DNA of 64,000 bases from Flavobacteriales bacterium. Lineage in GTDB: Bacteria; Bacteroidota; Bacteroidia; Flavobacteriales_E; Vicingaceae. Under the pieces are notes generated by a model, which did no database searches, was not told the DNA's origin, and was given only the letters and a program-made list of their open reading frames with translations. Shown piece after piece: positions 8,415 to 18,777 of the stretch (its first letter is position 1; the number at the start of each line of letters is the position of its first letter). The stretch spans positions 62,001-126,000 of the forward strand of contig JABWCF010000003.1 of NCBI GenBank assembly GCA_013359255.1, read 5' to 3'. A program made the position numbers and the translations under genes.

Positions 8415-9356
8415 TTAGGCATAATCATCCGATCTGAAATTTTCATCTTGGTCTTCGTTCAACATACTTAAATAACTTTGGTAACGCAAGGTAGAAATGC
8501 TATTTTCTTTTACTCCTTTTTTTATGGCACATCCGGGTTCGTTTACATGCATACAATTTGAAAAGCGGCAATTATCGAGCACCTTAAGCATTTCGGGAAA
8601 ATAATGCGAAAGATTTTGTTTTTCCATATCAATAAGCCCAAAACCACGAATACCGGGAGAATCAATAATATACCCCCCCAACGAGAGCGGAAACATTTCG
8701 GCAAAGGTAGTAGTGTGTTTTCCGGTTTCGTGTTGCACAGATAATTCGGCTGTTTTTAGTTTTAACTCAGGTTCTAAAAAATTAGTTAGAGTTGATTTTC
8801 CTGCTCCTGAAAACCCGGAAAAAAGAGAAATTTTGTTTTTTATTATTTTTTTCAATTCTTCAGTTCCTTCTCCACTCACAACAGAAGTTTCTATGCATTT
8901 ATATCCTGCATTTTCGTACACTTTTATTAAACGGGAAAGTTCCTCTTTTTCCTGCTCGTTGTATTGATCTGTTTTATGAAACAACAGTATGCTTGGGATA
9001 TGAAAAGCCTCAGCACTTACCAGAAAACGATCAATAAATCCGATTAATGTTTTCGGTTTTTTTATGGTAACCAACAAAAGAGCTTGGTCTATGTTTGATG
9101 CGATTATATGCCCTTTTCGAGAAAGGTTGGTAGATTTGCGAATAATGTAGTTTTTTCGGGGCAATACTTCTAAAATAAGTGCTAGATGTTCGTCTTCTAT
9201 TTCAAGCAATACCTCATCGCCCACCGCAACAGGATTTGTAGAAAAAGCAATGTTTTGTCTTAATTTTCCTTTCACTCTGCACTGGTAAATCTTGCCTTCC
9301 TCCGATTTTACGGAGTACCAACTTCCGGTAGATTTTAATACAATGCCTTTTAACAT
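8415..9356 (-). CDS. rsgA: Ribosome small-subunit GTPase A
   Basis: A 313-residue circularly permuted GTPase that assists late 30S maturation. An N-terminal OB fold (VKSTGSWYSVKSEEGKIYQCRVKG) is followed by G4 (LLFHKTDQ), then G1 (GFSGAGKSTLTN), G3 (DSPGIRGFG), and a C-terminal zinc knuckle with Cys residues in CRFSNCMHVNEPGC. Leader gene of a three-gene minus-strand operon with dtd and mazG-like; divergent from the gldA-like gene with a 63-bp shared upstream region. Confidence 0.96.
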   Translation of the reverse strand: MLKGIVLKSTGSWYSVKSEEGKIYQCRVKGKLRQNIAFSTNPVAVGDEVLLEIEDEHLALILEVLPRKNYIIRKSTNLSRKGHIIASNIDQALLLVTIKKPKTLIGFIDRFLVSAEAFHIPSILLFHKTDQYNEQEKEELSRLIKVYENAGYKCIETSVVSGEGTEELKKIIKNKISLFSGFSGAGKSTLTNFLEPELKLKTAELSVQHETGKHTTTFAEMFPLSLGGYIIDSPGIRGFGLIDMEKQNLSHYFPEMLKVLDNCRFSNCMHVNEPGCAIKKGVKENSISTLRYQSYLSMLNEDQDENFRSDDYA

Positions 9357-9419
9357 ATTTTTTTCAAAAATAGGAAAAGCAAGAACGATTGCTTCATAAT
9401 CTTATTAACTTCGTGCATT

Positions 9420-10328
9420 ATGTCTATCGAAGTAAAAAATGTAAACAAGTTGTATGGAAGTCAAAAAGCACTTGACAATGTGTCTTTTTCAGTAAATACA
9501 GGCGAAGTAGTAGGCTTTTTGGGGCCAAACGGAGCCGGAAAATCTACTCTGATGAAAATTATTACCTGCTACATTCCTCAAAGTAGTGGCAGTGTTAATG
9601 TGTGCGGATTTGACGTAGAAACACAATCCATTGATGTTCGGAAAAATGTAGGTTATCTTCCCGAAAATAATCCGCTTTATTACGACATGTACGTGAAAGA
9701 ATATTTAGAATTTATTGCAGGCATTCACAAAGTACCACAGATAAAACAAAGAGTTGCCGAAATGATAGAAACCATAGGATTAAGCGTGGAACAAAAGAAA
9801 AAAATCGGACAACTCTCTAAAGGATATAAACAACGAGTGGGTTTGGCACAGGCTCTTTTACACAATCCACAGGTTTTAATTTTAGACGAACCCACCACAG
9901 GCTTAGACCCTAATCAATTAGCCGAAATTCGCGCATTAATAAAACGCATCGGAGCCACCAAAACCATTATGCTTTCTACCCATATTATGCAAGAAGTAGA
10001 AGCCATATGCGACAGGGTAATTATTATTAACAACGGAAAAATAGTAGCCAATGCAAAAGCTTCCGACCTAAAAAAAATAGCATCGAACAAAGAAATAATT
10101 ACCATAGAATTTGCCGAAAGCTTAGAGGCTCAACAACTACAAAAAGTTAAAGGTGTTCTTAAGGTTTCTTTGCTTGCAAATAATACATGGGAAATAGAAG
10201 GTGATGGCCAAAGTGATGTACGCAATAATTTGTTTCATTTTGCGGTAGAAAACAAGCTATCGGTACTTACTTTACGAAAAGAAACACAAAGTATAGAAGA
10301 TGTTTTTAAAGAACTCACAAAACAATAA
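9420..10328 (+). CDS. gldA: GldA-like ABC transporter ATP-binding protein
   Basis: A 302-residue ABC ATPase. Walker A GPNGAGKST (residues about 35-43), signature LSKGYKQRVGLAQALL, Walker B LILDEPTTGLDP and the H-loop STHIMQEVEAICDRV are all intact. The C-terminal extension of about 80 residues and overall sequence resemble GldA, the ATPase partner of GldF/GldG in Bacteroidota gliding. The permease genes gldF and gldG are not adjacent, so a role in gliding is inferred, and a general ABC-2 exporter ATPase remains possible. Confidence 0.75.
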   Translation: MSIEVKNVNKLYGSQKALDNVSFSVNTGEVVGFLGPNGAGKSTLMKIITCYIPQSSGSVNVCGFDVETQSIDVRKNVGYLPENNPLYYDMYVKEYLEFIAGIHKVPQIKQRVAEMIETIGLSVEQKKKIGQLSKGYKQRVGLAQALLHNPQVLILDEPTTGLDPNQLAEIRALIKRIGATKTIMLSTHIMQEVEAICDRVIIINNGKIVANAKASDLKKIASNKEIITIEFAESLEAQQLQKVKGVLKVSLLANNTWEIEGDGQSDVRNNLFHFAVENKLSVLTLRKETQSIEDVFKELTKQ

Positions 10329-10412
10329 TGAAAAGTATTTCAGGATTTAAACAAATCTGTAAATTCGCCCATTATATAAAACAAATACTAACCATTCAAT
10401 TTTTTCAGATTT

Positions 10413-11669
10413 ATGCCATATCTTTTCACATCCGAATCGGTATCGGAAGGACATCCCGATAAAGTTGCCGATCAAATTTCCGACTCATTAATTGACCACT
10501 TTTTGGCTTTTGATTCAACGTCTAAAGTAGCCTGCGAAACTTTGGTTACTACTGGTCAAGTTGTACTTGCAGGAGAGGTAAAATCGAAAACATATCTCGA
10601 TGTACAAAATATAGCACGCGATGTAATTAAAAAAATTGGCTATACCAAAAGTGAATATATGTTCGAAGCTAATTCCTGTGGAATTCTTTCGGCACTACAT
10701 GAACAAAGTCCCGATATAAATCAAGGAGTAGAGAAAAAAGACCCCATGCAACAAGGAGCTGGCGACCAAGGCATGATGTTCGGATACGCCTGTAAAGAAA
10801 CCGATAATTTCATGCCTCTTCCATTAGAATTAGCTCATTTGCTTTTAATTGAACTTGCTGCTATTCGCAGAGAAGGAAAAGTAATGAAATACCTTCGCCC
10901 CGATTCTAAAAGCCAGGTTACCATTGAATACAGCGACCAAAACATTCCCATTAGAATTGACGCCATTGTAATTTCCACACAACATGATGATTTTGCAAGC
11001 GAATCTCAAATGCAGAAAAAAATTAAAGAAGATGTGATTAAAATATTAATCCCTCGTATTTTAAAAAAGCTACCTAAACGAGTACAAAATTTATTTAATA
11101 ACAAAATAAAATACCATGTTAATCCCACCGGTAAATTTGTAATAGGTGGCCCCCATGGTGATACCGGCCTTACCGGCCGAAAAATTATTGTAGATACATA
11201 CGGAGGCAAGGGTGCCCACGGAGGTGGGGCTTTTTCGGGGAAAGACCCTAGTAAAGTTGACCGCTCTGCGGCATATGCTACACGCCACATTGCAAAAAAT
11301 ATGGTAGCCTCAGGACTTTGTAACGAAGTATTGGTACAAGTTGCGTACGCCATTGGTGTTGCTGAGCCCATGGGATTATACGTAAACACGTATAACTCCG
11401 GTAATGTAAAATTATCTGATGGAGAAATCGCAAAACGAATACAAAAAATATTCGATATGCGCCCCTACGCCATTGAAACACGTTTTAATTTACGATCTCC
11501 TATTTACAGTGAAACCGCAGCATACGGGCACATGGGCAGAAAAACCGAAACCGTAACAAAGCTATTTACAGATGGCTCAGGACATACTAAAACGATGAAA
11601 GTTAAATTATTTCCATGGGAAGAATTAAACTACGTTGATAAAATAAAAAAAGAGTTCGGTTTGAAATGA
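10413..11669 (+). CDS. metK: S-adenosylmethionine synthetase
   Basis: A 418-residue enzyme that makes SAM from methionine and ATP. The N-terminal [20 protein letters not shown], the central [12 protein letters not shown] loop and the phosphate-binding [19 protein letters not shown] motif are all present. The 84-bp upstream region shows no structure I can identify as a SAM riboswitch. Confidence 0.98.
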   Translation: MPYLFTSESVSEGHPDKVADQISDSLIDHFLAFDSTSKVACETLVTTGQVVLAGEVKSKTYLDVQNIARDVIKKIGYTKSEYMFEANSCGILSALHEQSPDINQGVEKKDPMQQGAGDQGMMFGYACKETDNFMPLPLELAHLLLIELAAIRREGKVMKYLRPDSKSQVTIEYSDQNIPIRIDAIVISTQHDDFASESQMQKKIKEDVIKILIPRILKKLPKRVQNLFNNKIKYHVNPTGKFVIGGPHGDTGLTGRKIIVDTYGGKGAHGGGAFSGKDPSKVDRSAAYATRHIAKNMVASGLCNEVLVQVAYAIGVAEPMGLYVNTYNSGNVKLSDGEIAKRIQKIFDMRPYAIETRFNLRSPIYSETAAYGHMGRKTETVTKLFTDGSGHTKTMKVKLFPWEELNYVDKIKKEFGLK

Positions 11670-11704
11670 GATGCCAATCTTAGATGTAAGAGCATATAAA
11701 TGAA

Positions 11705-13636
11705 ATGTGGAACAAAAAGTATATTCTTTTTTCTTATTTATTCATTTTCTTTTCCATTTGTAAAGCAAGCGTTGTTACCGATTCGCTTTTGTTAAGGAAA
11801 ACAAATTCCTTATTTGATTCTGCTGTAAAATACCTTTATGAAGATGTTGAAAAAAGTATTTTCTTTTCTAAAAAAGCCAAAGAATTCTCCCTTTTAAATA
11901 AGGATACAACTAATATAATCGGTTGCTCCAACCTTACAGGGAATGCTTATCACATAAGCGGAAAGTATGCCGAAGCGTATTCGATATATTCCCAAGCCTA
12001 TAAAATAGCGATAGAATCTAAAAACAAACATGGAAAATTAATGAGCATCGTAAATTTAGGTATTCTATTCTCAGATCAAAATAACTATAAAGAAGCAAAA
12101 AAGTATAACTACGAAGGCATACACCTAGCAATACAGAATAAGGACAGTGTTAATTTAGGAAGTTTATATAATAATTTGGCCATCGTATTTCAAAATAATA
12201 ACGAAACAGATAGTGCTATTATATATTACAATAAATCCATAGAGGTTAGAAAAAAGATTAAAAAGTTTAAACAAGTAGCTATCTGCCTTTCGAACATTGG
12301 AACTATTTACTTTGAAAAAAAGGATTTTGAAAAATCAATAGAATTTCAATTAGAGGCATTAAAATACGATTCTGAAAGTAAAAACAACTTTACTTTTTCT
12401 AACATAGCACAAGCCTACTTAAATTTAGGAAACTTTAAATTGGCTTTTGAATATGCAAATAAAGCATTACCTCTTGCCGAAAAAAATCATGATATCAGAA
12501 TATTAGATGATTTATATATTTTACTCTTTGATTACGAAATAAATAATAAAGACTATAAAAAAGCTATACACTACGCTCAGAAAGCCTTTAAAATTAATGA
12601 AGAATTGAGCAAAGAAGAAAGTCAACGAATTATTAATGAAACAGAAGCAAAGTACCAAACAGAAAAAAACGAACTCGAAATTAAAAATCTTCAAAATCAA
12701 AAAAAACTACAAGATGCCGAACTCAGAAAACAGGCCATCTTAAAATATTCATTCGGTCTTGGATTTATTTTAATTCTTGCATTCGCCTCCGTATTATTTA
12801 AAAGTTATAAATTAAAATCCAAGGCAAACAAAGAAATTGCACTGCAAAAATCTTTATTAGAATACAAACAAAAAGAAATATTAGATTCTATACATTATGC
12901 TCAGCGTATCCAACAATCTATCCAGCCCAAAAAAGAGAAACTCTTAGAATGGTTTCCCGAAAGTTTTATCTTTTTTCAACCAAAAGATATTGTTTCGGGC
13001 GACTTTTTTTGGTTCACCAAAGTAAATCATTTTATCTATGTAGTTGCAGCCGATTGCACAGGACATGGAGTTCCTGGAGCCTTAATGAGCATGATAGGAA
13101 TGAATTCTTTACATCAAATAATTGTTGAAAATGAAATAACTGAAACACATCAAATATTAAATACCCTTCATATTAAAGTAAAAATGGCTATGAATGCCGA
13201 TGTTTCAGCAGCTCGTGCTTCTAACGATGGTATGGATTTGGCCTTAATCCGATTTGATGTAAGAAATAAATCCATTCAATTTTCGGGGGCATCTCGCCCT
13301 TTGTTTTATTTTAAAAACAAGGAATTGTACCAATTGAAAGGCGACCGATACTCGATTGGAGGAGTAAAAAACGAAGAAACATCATATCAGTTATTCGAGT
13401 TATCGGCAGGAGAATTTGATACCGTTTATCTTTTCTCAGATGGTTATGCCGATCAAATGGGAGGAAGAAAACAAGGTGGAAAAAAATTAAAAATAAGTGG
13501 TTTAAAACAAATATTAGAGAGCATTCAAGATAAAACAATGAGAGAGCAAGAAATAGTGATTTCTACAGAATACAACAAATGGAAAGGCGAATTGGAGCAA
13601 ATTGATGATGTATGTGTAATTGGAATAAGAGTTTAG
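11705..13636 (+). CDS. TPR-containing SpoIIE/PP2C phosphatase
   Basis: A 643-residue signalling protein. An N-terminal signal sequence (residues 1-22) precedes about six tetratricopeptide repeats (residues about 60-310), a coiled-coil linker, one membrane helix (about 345-365), a second short coiled coil and a C-terminal SpoIIE-type PP2C phosphatase domain. Metal-binding motifs of that domain are GDFFWF near 431, DCTGHGVPGALMSM near 449 and DDVCVIGI near the end. This architecture is common in Bacteroidota as periplasmic-sensor regulators of anti-sigma or anti-anti-sigma partners; no partner is adjacent. Confidence 0.85.
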   Translation: MWNKKYILFSYLFIFFSICKASVVTDSLLLRKTNSLFDSAVKYLYEDVEKSIFFSKKAKEFSLLNKDTTNIIGCSNLTGNAYHISGKYAEAYSIYSQAYKIAIESKNKHGKLMSIVNLGILFSDQNNYKEAKKYNYEGIHLAIQNKDSVNLGSLYNNLAIVFQNNNETDSAIIYYNKSIEVRKKIKKFKQVAICLSNIGTIYFEKKDFEKSIEFQLEALKYDSESKNNFTFSNIAQAYLNLGNFKLAFEYANKALPLAEKNHDIRILDDLYILLFDYEINNKDYKKAIHYAQKAFKINEELSKEESQRIINETEAKYQTEKNELEIKNLQNQKKLQDAELRKQAILKYSFGLGFILILAFASVLFKSYKLKSKANKEIALQKSLLEYKQKEILDSIHYAQRIQQSIQPKKEKLLEWFPESFIFFQPKDIVSGDFFWFTKVNHFIYVVAADCTGHGVPGALMSMIGMNSLHQIIVENEITETHQILNTLHIKVKMAMNADVSAARASNDGMDLALIRFDVRNKSIQFSGASRPLFYFKNKELYQLKGDRYSIGGVKNEETSYQLFELSAGEFDTVYLFSDGYADQMGGRKQGGKKLKISGLKQILESIQDKTMREQEIVISTEYNKWKGELEQIDDVCVIGIRV

Positions 13637-13649
13637 TTATAACGCGAAA

Positions 13650-14567
13650 TTAAAACGTAAAACTCTTTTTAAACTCCAGCATTTCTCCTTCAAAATTCAC
13701 CTCACTATTAGGCAAAAGAGAATTTAATCTTTCGTCTGGTTTTACCCTTATTTGCCGCATATTAAAATGTTGGTTTACAAAAAGAGTTTCTAAATCGGGG
13801 TATAAATTTTTTATCGTTTCTACTATTTCTAGAATTTCCAAATTTCTTTCTGCCAAATTATAAATTCCAGCCTCCGTTTTATTTATAAGCATATTGGTTA
13901 ACACTCCCGCTACCGTTTGAACATGAACAAATGGGCGTACTTGTGAACCATTTCCGTGTATGGTAATACGACCGTTGTAATTGGCTTCAAACATAAATTT
14001 ATTAATTACTGCATCAAAACGCATGCTTTTACTATACCCGTAAACATTACTGCAACGCACTATATAGGCTCTTTTTTTTTGTGCCAACCGCTGTACATGC
14101 TCTTCGCCACGCAATTTAGAAATTCCATAATACGTTTTTGGATTTAAGGGAGAAGAAACATCGCTTACTTCCGAACCGGCACCATAAACCGAAATACTGC
14201 TTAAGTAGTAAAATTGCTGCACATTGCTTTCCTCAACAGCATAAACAAGTTCTGCCGTACCCCAATGGTTTACCTGCTCAAACAAATGCGGATTTTGGTC
14301 GGAAAAAGGAGTAGTAACCTTGGCGGCAAGGTGGTATACCACATCGATATTTTTCAATACTTTTTTCAGTTTGCGAGAATCTAAAATATCGCCTTGTACA
14401 AATCGAATTTTATAGACAGGAAATTTTTGAACACCAATAAACAAATTGTAATTGGGTCTGCTTAGGTTATCATAAATAATTATTTCAGAAACTTCATTTA
14501 ATGCAGCCAGCCTGTAACTAAGTTCTGTGCCTATGTATCCCGCACCACCGCTAATTAAAATTCTCAT
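13650..14567 (-). CDS. NAD-dependent sugar epimerase/dehydratase
   Basis: A 305-residue extended short-chain dehydrogenase. The NAD-binding GGAGYIG is at residues 7-13, the catalytic serine region is SSISVYG and the YxxxK pair is in YYGISKLRGE. Family members epimerise or dehydrate nucleotide-sugars; the substrate cannot be predicted. Convergent with the upstream TPR-phosphatase gene and separated from nifJ by a terminator, so it is transcribed alone. Confidence 0.85.
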   Translation of the reverse strand: MRILISGGAGYIGTELSYRLAALNEVSEIIIYDNLSRPNYNLFIGVQKFPVYKIRFVQGDILDSRKLKKVLKNIDVVYHLAAKVTTPFSDQNPHLFEQVNHWGTAELVYAVEESNVQQFYYLSSISVYGAGSEVSDVSSPLNPKTYYGISKLRGEEHVQRLAQKKRAYIVRCSNVYGYSKSMRFDAVINKFMFEANYNGRITIHGNGSQVRPFVHVQTVAGVLTNMLINKTEAGIYNLAERNLEILEIVETIKNLYPDLETLFVNQHFNMRQIRVKPDERLNSLLPNSEVNFEGEMLEFKKSFTF

Positions 14568-14652
14568 TTTTTATATAAATAGATTGTTTTATCGAAACAA
14601 CAAAAGTACGATTAAAGAAATACCTTGTTGAGATATAAATAATAGCATAACA

Positions 14653-14691
14653 AAAAAACTGCTGACATCAAGAGTCGTCAGCAGTTTTTTT
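14653..14691 (-). terminator. Terminator downstream of nifJ
   Basis: Stem CTGCTGAC / GTCAGCAG with a 10-nt loop, flanked by A-runs and T-runs on both sides so that it can work in both directions. It lies just after the nifJ stop on the minus strand. Confidence 0.8.
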
Positions 14692-14708
14692 TAAAGTGAA
14701 ATTTATTT

Positions 14709-17700
14709 TTACAACTCTTTAAGAGCAAGTAATCTCTCCCAGTGGTTATTTACATCTTGCTGGGCCATTTCCAACAATTCTCCGGCATGTGTTGCATTTT
14801 TTTGCAACAATGAACTAAAGCGAGTTTCGTTATACAGAAAATCTTTAACCGGAACAGAAGGTTCTTTGCAATCTAACGAAAAACGTTGCCCTTTTTCTTT
14901 AAGCGGATTATAACGGAACAAAGGCCAATAGCCCGATTTTACGGCATTGGTTTGTTGGTCGGCTCCGTTTGCCATATCGTATCCATGAGCAATACAATGA
15001 CTGTAGGCAATAACCATAGAAGTTCCGGGAAATGCTTCGGCTTCTTGTATGGTTTTAATAGCATGTGCATCATTAGCTCCCATGGCTATTTGAGCTACGT
15101 ATGCCGAACCATGAGCAATGGCCTGAAGGGCTAAATCTTTTTTAGTATTTTCTTTACCGTTTACCGAAAATTTTGCACTGGCACCTACAGAAGTAGATTT
15201 AGATTTTTGACCACCTGTATTGGAATATACTTCGGTATCTAACACAATAATATTTATATCTTCACCGGTAGAAAGCACATGGTCTAATCCGCCAAAACCA
15301 ATATCGTACGCCCATCCATCGCCACCAATAATCCAGTGCGATTTTTTGGTAAGGTGATCGGCCAATAAATGCAATTGTTTGGCATCAAAAGAATTTATTC
15401 CTGAAATGCGTTTACGTAGCTCTTTAATGTGTTCACGCTGTTTGCGGATTCCACTTTCTACAGTTTGGTCGCAGGTTAGAATTTGCTGTACCAACTCTTC
15501 TCCGATAGTATCTTTAAGTTTTAAAAGTAGTCGTTGAGCAATTTCCGTTTTTTTATCGTAAGCTAATTTTATTCCCAAACCAAACTCTGCATTGTCTTCA
15601 AATAAAGAGTTTGCCCAAGCCGGCCCATACCCTTCGTTATTAACTGCCCAAGGTGTGGTAGGCAAATTACCTCCATAAATAGAGGAACAACCGGTAGCAT
15701 TTGCCGCCACCATTCTATCGCCATATAATTGCGAAAGAAGTTTTACATAAGGCGTTTCACCACAACCTGAGCAGGCTCCTGAAAACTCAAAGAGAGGCTG
15801 TAAAAACTGTGTTCCTTTTACGGTATTTCTGCTTACACGGTCGCGGTTTATTTCGGGTAGAGAAAGGAAAAAATCCCAGTTTTTAATTTCAGCCTCTTTA
15901 ATCGCACTTTTATCCTGCATGTTTATTGCTTTGTGATTAGGGTCTGTTTTGCTGGCAACGGGGCAATATTCAACGCAAATTTTACAACCGGTGCAATCTT
16001 CTACGGCTACTTGCAAAGTGTATGCTTCTTTTTCTTTATCAAATTCTTTTCCAACAGGCGAGGTGTGTTTAAAAAGTTGTGGGGCATCGGCTAGATTTTC
16101 TTTGTCGTACACTTTGCAGCGAATGGCAGCATGCGGGCAAATTAAAAAACACTTTCCGCATTGTGAACAAAGGTCTTTATCCCAAACCGGAACACTATCG
16201 GCAATGTTCCTTTTTTCCCATTGCGTGGTGGCTACAGGATAGGTTCCATCTACAGGAAATGCACTAACGGGTAATTCGTCTCCTTCAAAAGATATAATTT
16301 TTGCCAATACTTCTTTTACAAAGTCCGGAGCATTTTCAGATACTGCTTTATCATTTTCTATGTTTCCTTTTGAATGAGCGGAATAATCAATTTCGTGTAA
16401 ATTACTAACTGCTGCATCTACAGCAACAAAATTTTTCTGAATTACTTTTTCGCCCTTTGCTGCATAGGTTTTTTGAATGGCATCTTTTATACGTTGAACA
16501 GCGTCTTCTTTAGGTAAAATACCGGCAATCGCAAAGAAACACGTTTGCAAAATAGTATTTACGCGAGTACCCATTCCGGTATCGCGAGCCACTTTGGAAG
16601 CATCTATGGCAAAAAGTTTTATTTGTTTTTCGATAACCTGTTCCTGAAAAGCTCTAGGCAACATATCCCATACATTTTCCTTTTCGTAGGGGGCATTTAA
16701 AAGAAAGGTGGCACCCTGTTCTGCGTCTTTTAAGAGATTATACTTATAAATATAATTGAATTGATGACAGGCTATAAAATTTGCTGAGTTGATAAGGTAG
16801 GTGGAATTAATAGGTTTTTTTCCAAACCGCAAGTGCGAAACCGTTAGTGAGCCCGACTTTTTAGAGTCGTACACAAAATATCCTTGTACAAAATTATCGG
16901 TTGTTTCTCCAATAATTTTAATTGAATTTTTGTTTGCACTCACGGTACCATCAGCCCCCAGTCCGTAAAATAAGCCTCGGAACAGATGTTGGTTATCTAA
17001 CGAAAATGTTTTATCAAAAGGTAAACTGAGGTGAGTGATATCATCATCTATTCCAACTGTAAAATGCTTTTTCGGGTTTTCTTTTTTCATTTCTTCAAAA
17101 ACAACTTTTACCATAGCCGGAGTAAATTCTTTTGATGCAAGTCCATATCTGCCTGCAATAATACGTGGTGTTGCTCCTTTCCACTCTTCGGCTAATACGT
17201 TTACAATATCCATATAAAGTGGGTCACCAATGCTTCCGGGTTCTTTGCATCGATCGAGTACACAAATAGTTTTTACAGAAGTTGGTATCTTTTTTACTAA
17301 TTCCTCTGCATCGGTAGGGCGAAATAAACGTACATAGAGATATCCTGTTTTTTCACCCTTTTTATTTAAGTACTCTACCGTTTCTGAAACGGTTCCGGCA
17401 GCCGAGCCCATAATAATAACCAGCCTGTCAGGATTTGCATCTCCGGTGTATTCGTACAAATCATAATGTCTTCCGGTAAGTTCACCAAATTTTTTCATGG
17501 TTTCGGCAACTATTTTCGGAGTGTTTAAATAGTAGGTATTGGCGGCCTCTCTGCTTTGAAAAAACACATCGGGATTTTGTGCCGTCCCCCTTATACTTGG
17601 GGTTTCGGTACTCATATATCGTTTACGAAATGCAAGTATTGCATCGTTATCCAACATGTTGGCTATTATATCATCTGAAAGAACTTCTACTTTGCTTAAT

Positions 17701-18236
17701 TCGTGCGAAGTTCTAAATCCGTCAAAAACATTTAAAAAAGGGATTTGCGATTTTAGTGTAGAGGCTTGTGCAATTAAAGCCATATCCATTGCTTCCTGCG
17801 CATTTTTTCCAAACAACATAGCCCAACCGGTTTGCCTAACCGACATTACATCGGAATGGTCGCCAAAAATAGAAAGGGCATGAGTGGCTAATGTTCTGGC
17901 TGCTATGTGAAATACTGTAGGCGTGAGTTCTCCTGCAATTTTGTACATATTCGGAATCATAAGCAGCAAACCTTGCGAGCAGGTAAATGTTGAAGCCAAG
18001 CTGCCTCCTTGTATGGCTCCATGTATGGCACCAGCAGCTCCGCCTTCACTTTGCATTTCCATTACACGGGGTATTTCTCCAAATACATTTTTAATTCCGG
18101 CAGCCGACCATTCATCGCAGTGTTCGCCCATATTCGAAGAGGGTGTAATGGGATAAATAGCACATATTTCATTTGTTTTGTAAGCAATATAAGCCGCAGC
18201 TTCGTTGCCATCCATTATTTTTGTTTTCATCTTCAT
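14709..18236 (-). CDS. nifJ: Pyruvate:ferredoxin (flavodoxin) oxidoreductase
   Basis: A 1175-residue single-chain PFOR that converts pyruvate and CoA to acetyl-CoA, CO2 and reduced ferredoxin. In order: domain I with YPITPSSNMGE, domain II, CoA-binding and gamma domain, a ferredoxin-like domain with two [4Fe-4S] motifs (CSQCGKCFLICP near 685 and CTGCKICVEYC near 745), the proximal cluster cysteines (SGACSGCGETPYVK) and the thiamine-binding GDGWAYDIGFGG near 970. It is the last gene of a six-gene minus-strand operon with a hemerythrin and a molybdenum hydroxylase. PFOR is oxygen-sensitive, which fits microaerobic or anaerobic life. Confidence 0.96.
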   Translation of the reverse strand: MKMKTKIMDGNEAAAYIAYKTNEICAIYPITPSSNMGEHCDEWSAAGIKNVFGEIPRVMEMQSEGGAAGAIHGAIQGGSLASTFTCSQGLLLMIPNMYKIAGELTPTVFHIAARTLATHALSIFGDHSDVMSVRQTGWAMLFGKNAQEAMDMALIAQASTLKSQIPFLNVFDGFRTSHELSKVEVLSDDIIANMLDNDAILAFRKRYMSTETPSIRGTAQNPDVFFQSREAANTYYLNTPKIVAETMKKFGELTGRHYDLYEYTGDANPDRLVIIMGSAAGTVSETVEYLNKKGEKTGYLYVRLFRPTDAEELVKKIPTSVKTICVLDRCKEPGSIGDPLYMDIVNVLAEEWKGATPRIIAGRYGLASKEFTPAMVKVVFEEMKKENPKKHFTVGIDDDITHLSLPFDKTFSLDNQHLFRGLFYGLGADGTVSANKNSIKIIGETTDNFVQGYFVYDSKKSGSLTVSHLRFGKKPINSTYLINSANFIACHQFNYIYKYNLLKDAEQGATFLLNAPYEKENVWDMLPRAFQEQVIEKQIKLFAIDASKVARDTGMGTRVNTILQTCFFAIAGILPKEDAVQRIKDAIQKTYAAKGEKVIQKNFVAVDAAVSNLHEIDYSAHSKGNIENDKAVSENAPDFVKEVLAKIISFEGDELPVSAFPVDGTYPVATTQWEKRNIADSVPVWDKDLCSQCGKCFLICPHAAIRCKVYDKENLADAPQLFKHTSPVGKEFDKEKEAYTLQVAVEDCTGCKICVEYCPVASKTDPNHKAINMQDKSAIKEAEIKNWDFFLSLPEINRDRVSRNTVKGTQFLQPLFEFSGACSGCGETPYVKLLSQLYGDRMVAANATGCSSIYGGNLPTTPWAVNNEGYGPAWANSLFEDNAEFGLGIKLAYDKKTEIAQRLLLKLKDTIGEELVQQILTCDQTVESGIRKQREHIKELRKRISGINSFDAKQLHLLADHLTKKSHWIIGGDGWAYDIGFGGLDHVLSTGEDINIIVLDTEVYSNTGGQKSKSTSVGASAKFSVNGKENTKKDLALQAIAHGSAYVAQIAMGANDAHAIKTIQEAEAFPGTSMVIAYSHCIAHGYDMANGADQQTNAVKSGYWPLFRYNPLKEKGQRFSLDCKEPSVPVKDFLYNETRFSSLLQKNATHAGELLEMAQQDVNNHWERLLALKEL

Positions 18237-18245
18237 TGTGTTTGT

Positions 18246-18767
18246 TTAAACAAATTGTAAACTGGTTTTTTTAAAATTTTTAATAAGTTCTTCTTTTTCT
18301 CCGTTTTTTTTATCTAAGTCATTAAAATGTTGGGCTATACTTTTCAATTCATCTTGAGTAAGCATTTGCTCTGCAACACTAAGTACAATAGTATTTTCTC
18401 TAAGGATATGATCTTTCATTAATTTAAGATATGCTCCAAAAGTTGAACGAAGCATTTTAAAATTATAACTTACATAAAAGTTTTCGGTATCGGCCATAAG
18501 CGATTTGAAATCCTCGTGATTGTCACATATTTCTTTTATAAATTTTTCGTTCATGTTTTCCGAACGGTTACGTAATAAGGGATACAAAAACAATTCTTCT
18601 TTCGGGTGGTGATATGTCTCTGTAAAATTTCTGAAAAAGAGAATTACATCGTGCAATAAATTTCTATACGATGTATCATCTGCAACTTTTTGCAGCATAT
18701 GCGATGATTCAACAGCTTTCAGCAATACCGCATGTTCATCTAAAAGAATTTGAATAGGGTTATTCAT
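18246..18767 (-). CDS. Hemerythrin-domain protein
   Basis: A 173-residue four-helix protein with the HHE di-iron ligands: H12, H53/H54 with E57/E58, H84, H120 and E124 (in KDHILRENTIV). Such proteins bind O2 or NO or sense iron and oxygen. It sits 9 bp before nifJ and 10 bp after the FAD subunit gene. This suggests, but does not prove, protection of the oxygen-labile PFOR and iron-sulphur hydroxylase. Confidence 0.88.
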   Translation of the reverse strand: MNNPIQILLDEHAVLLKAVESSHMLQKVADDTSYRNLLHDVILFFRNFTETYHHPKEELFLYPLLRNRSENMNEKFIKEICDNHEDFKSLMADTENFYVSYNFKMLRSTFGAYLKLMKDHILRENTIVLSVAEQMLTQDELKSIAQHFNDLDKKNGEKEELIKNFKKTSLQFV

Positions 18768-18777
18768 TATGTTTATT

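Noticed and set aside
10329-10412. SAM riboswitch upstream of metK, or a small gene starting at 10328
   Set aside because: The 84-bp leader shows no conserved riboswitch fold, and the short frame has no recognisable product.
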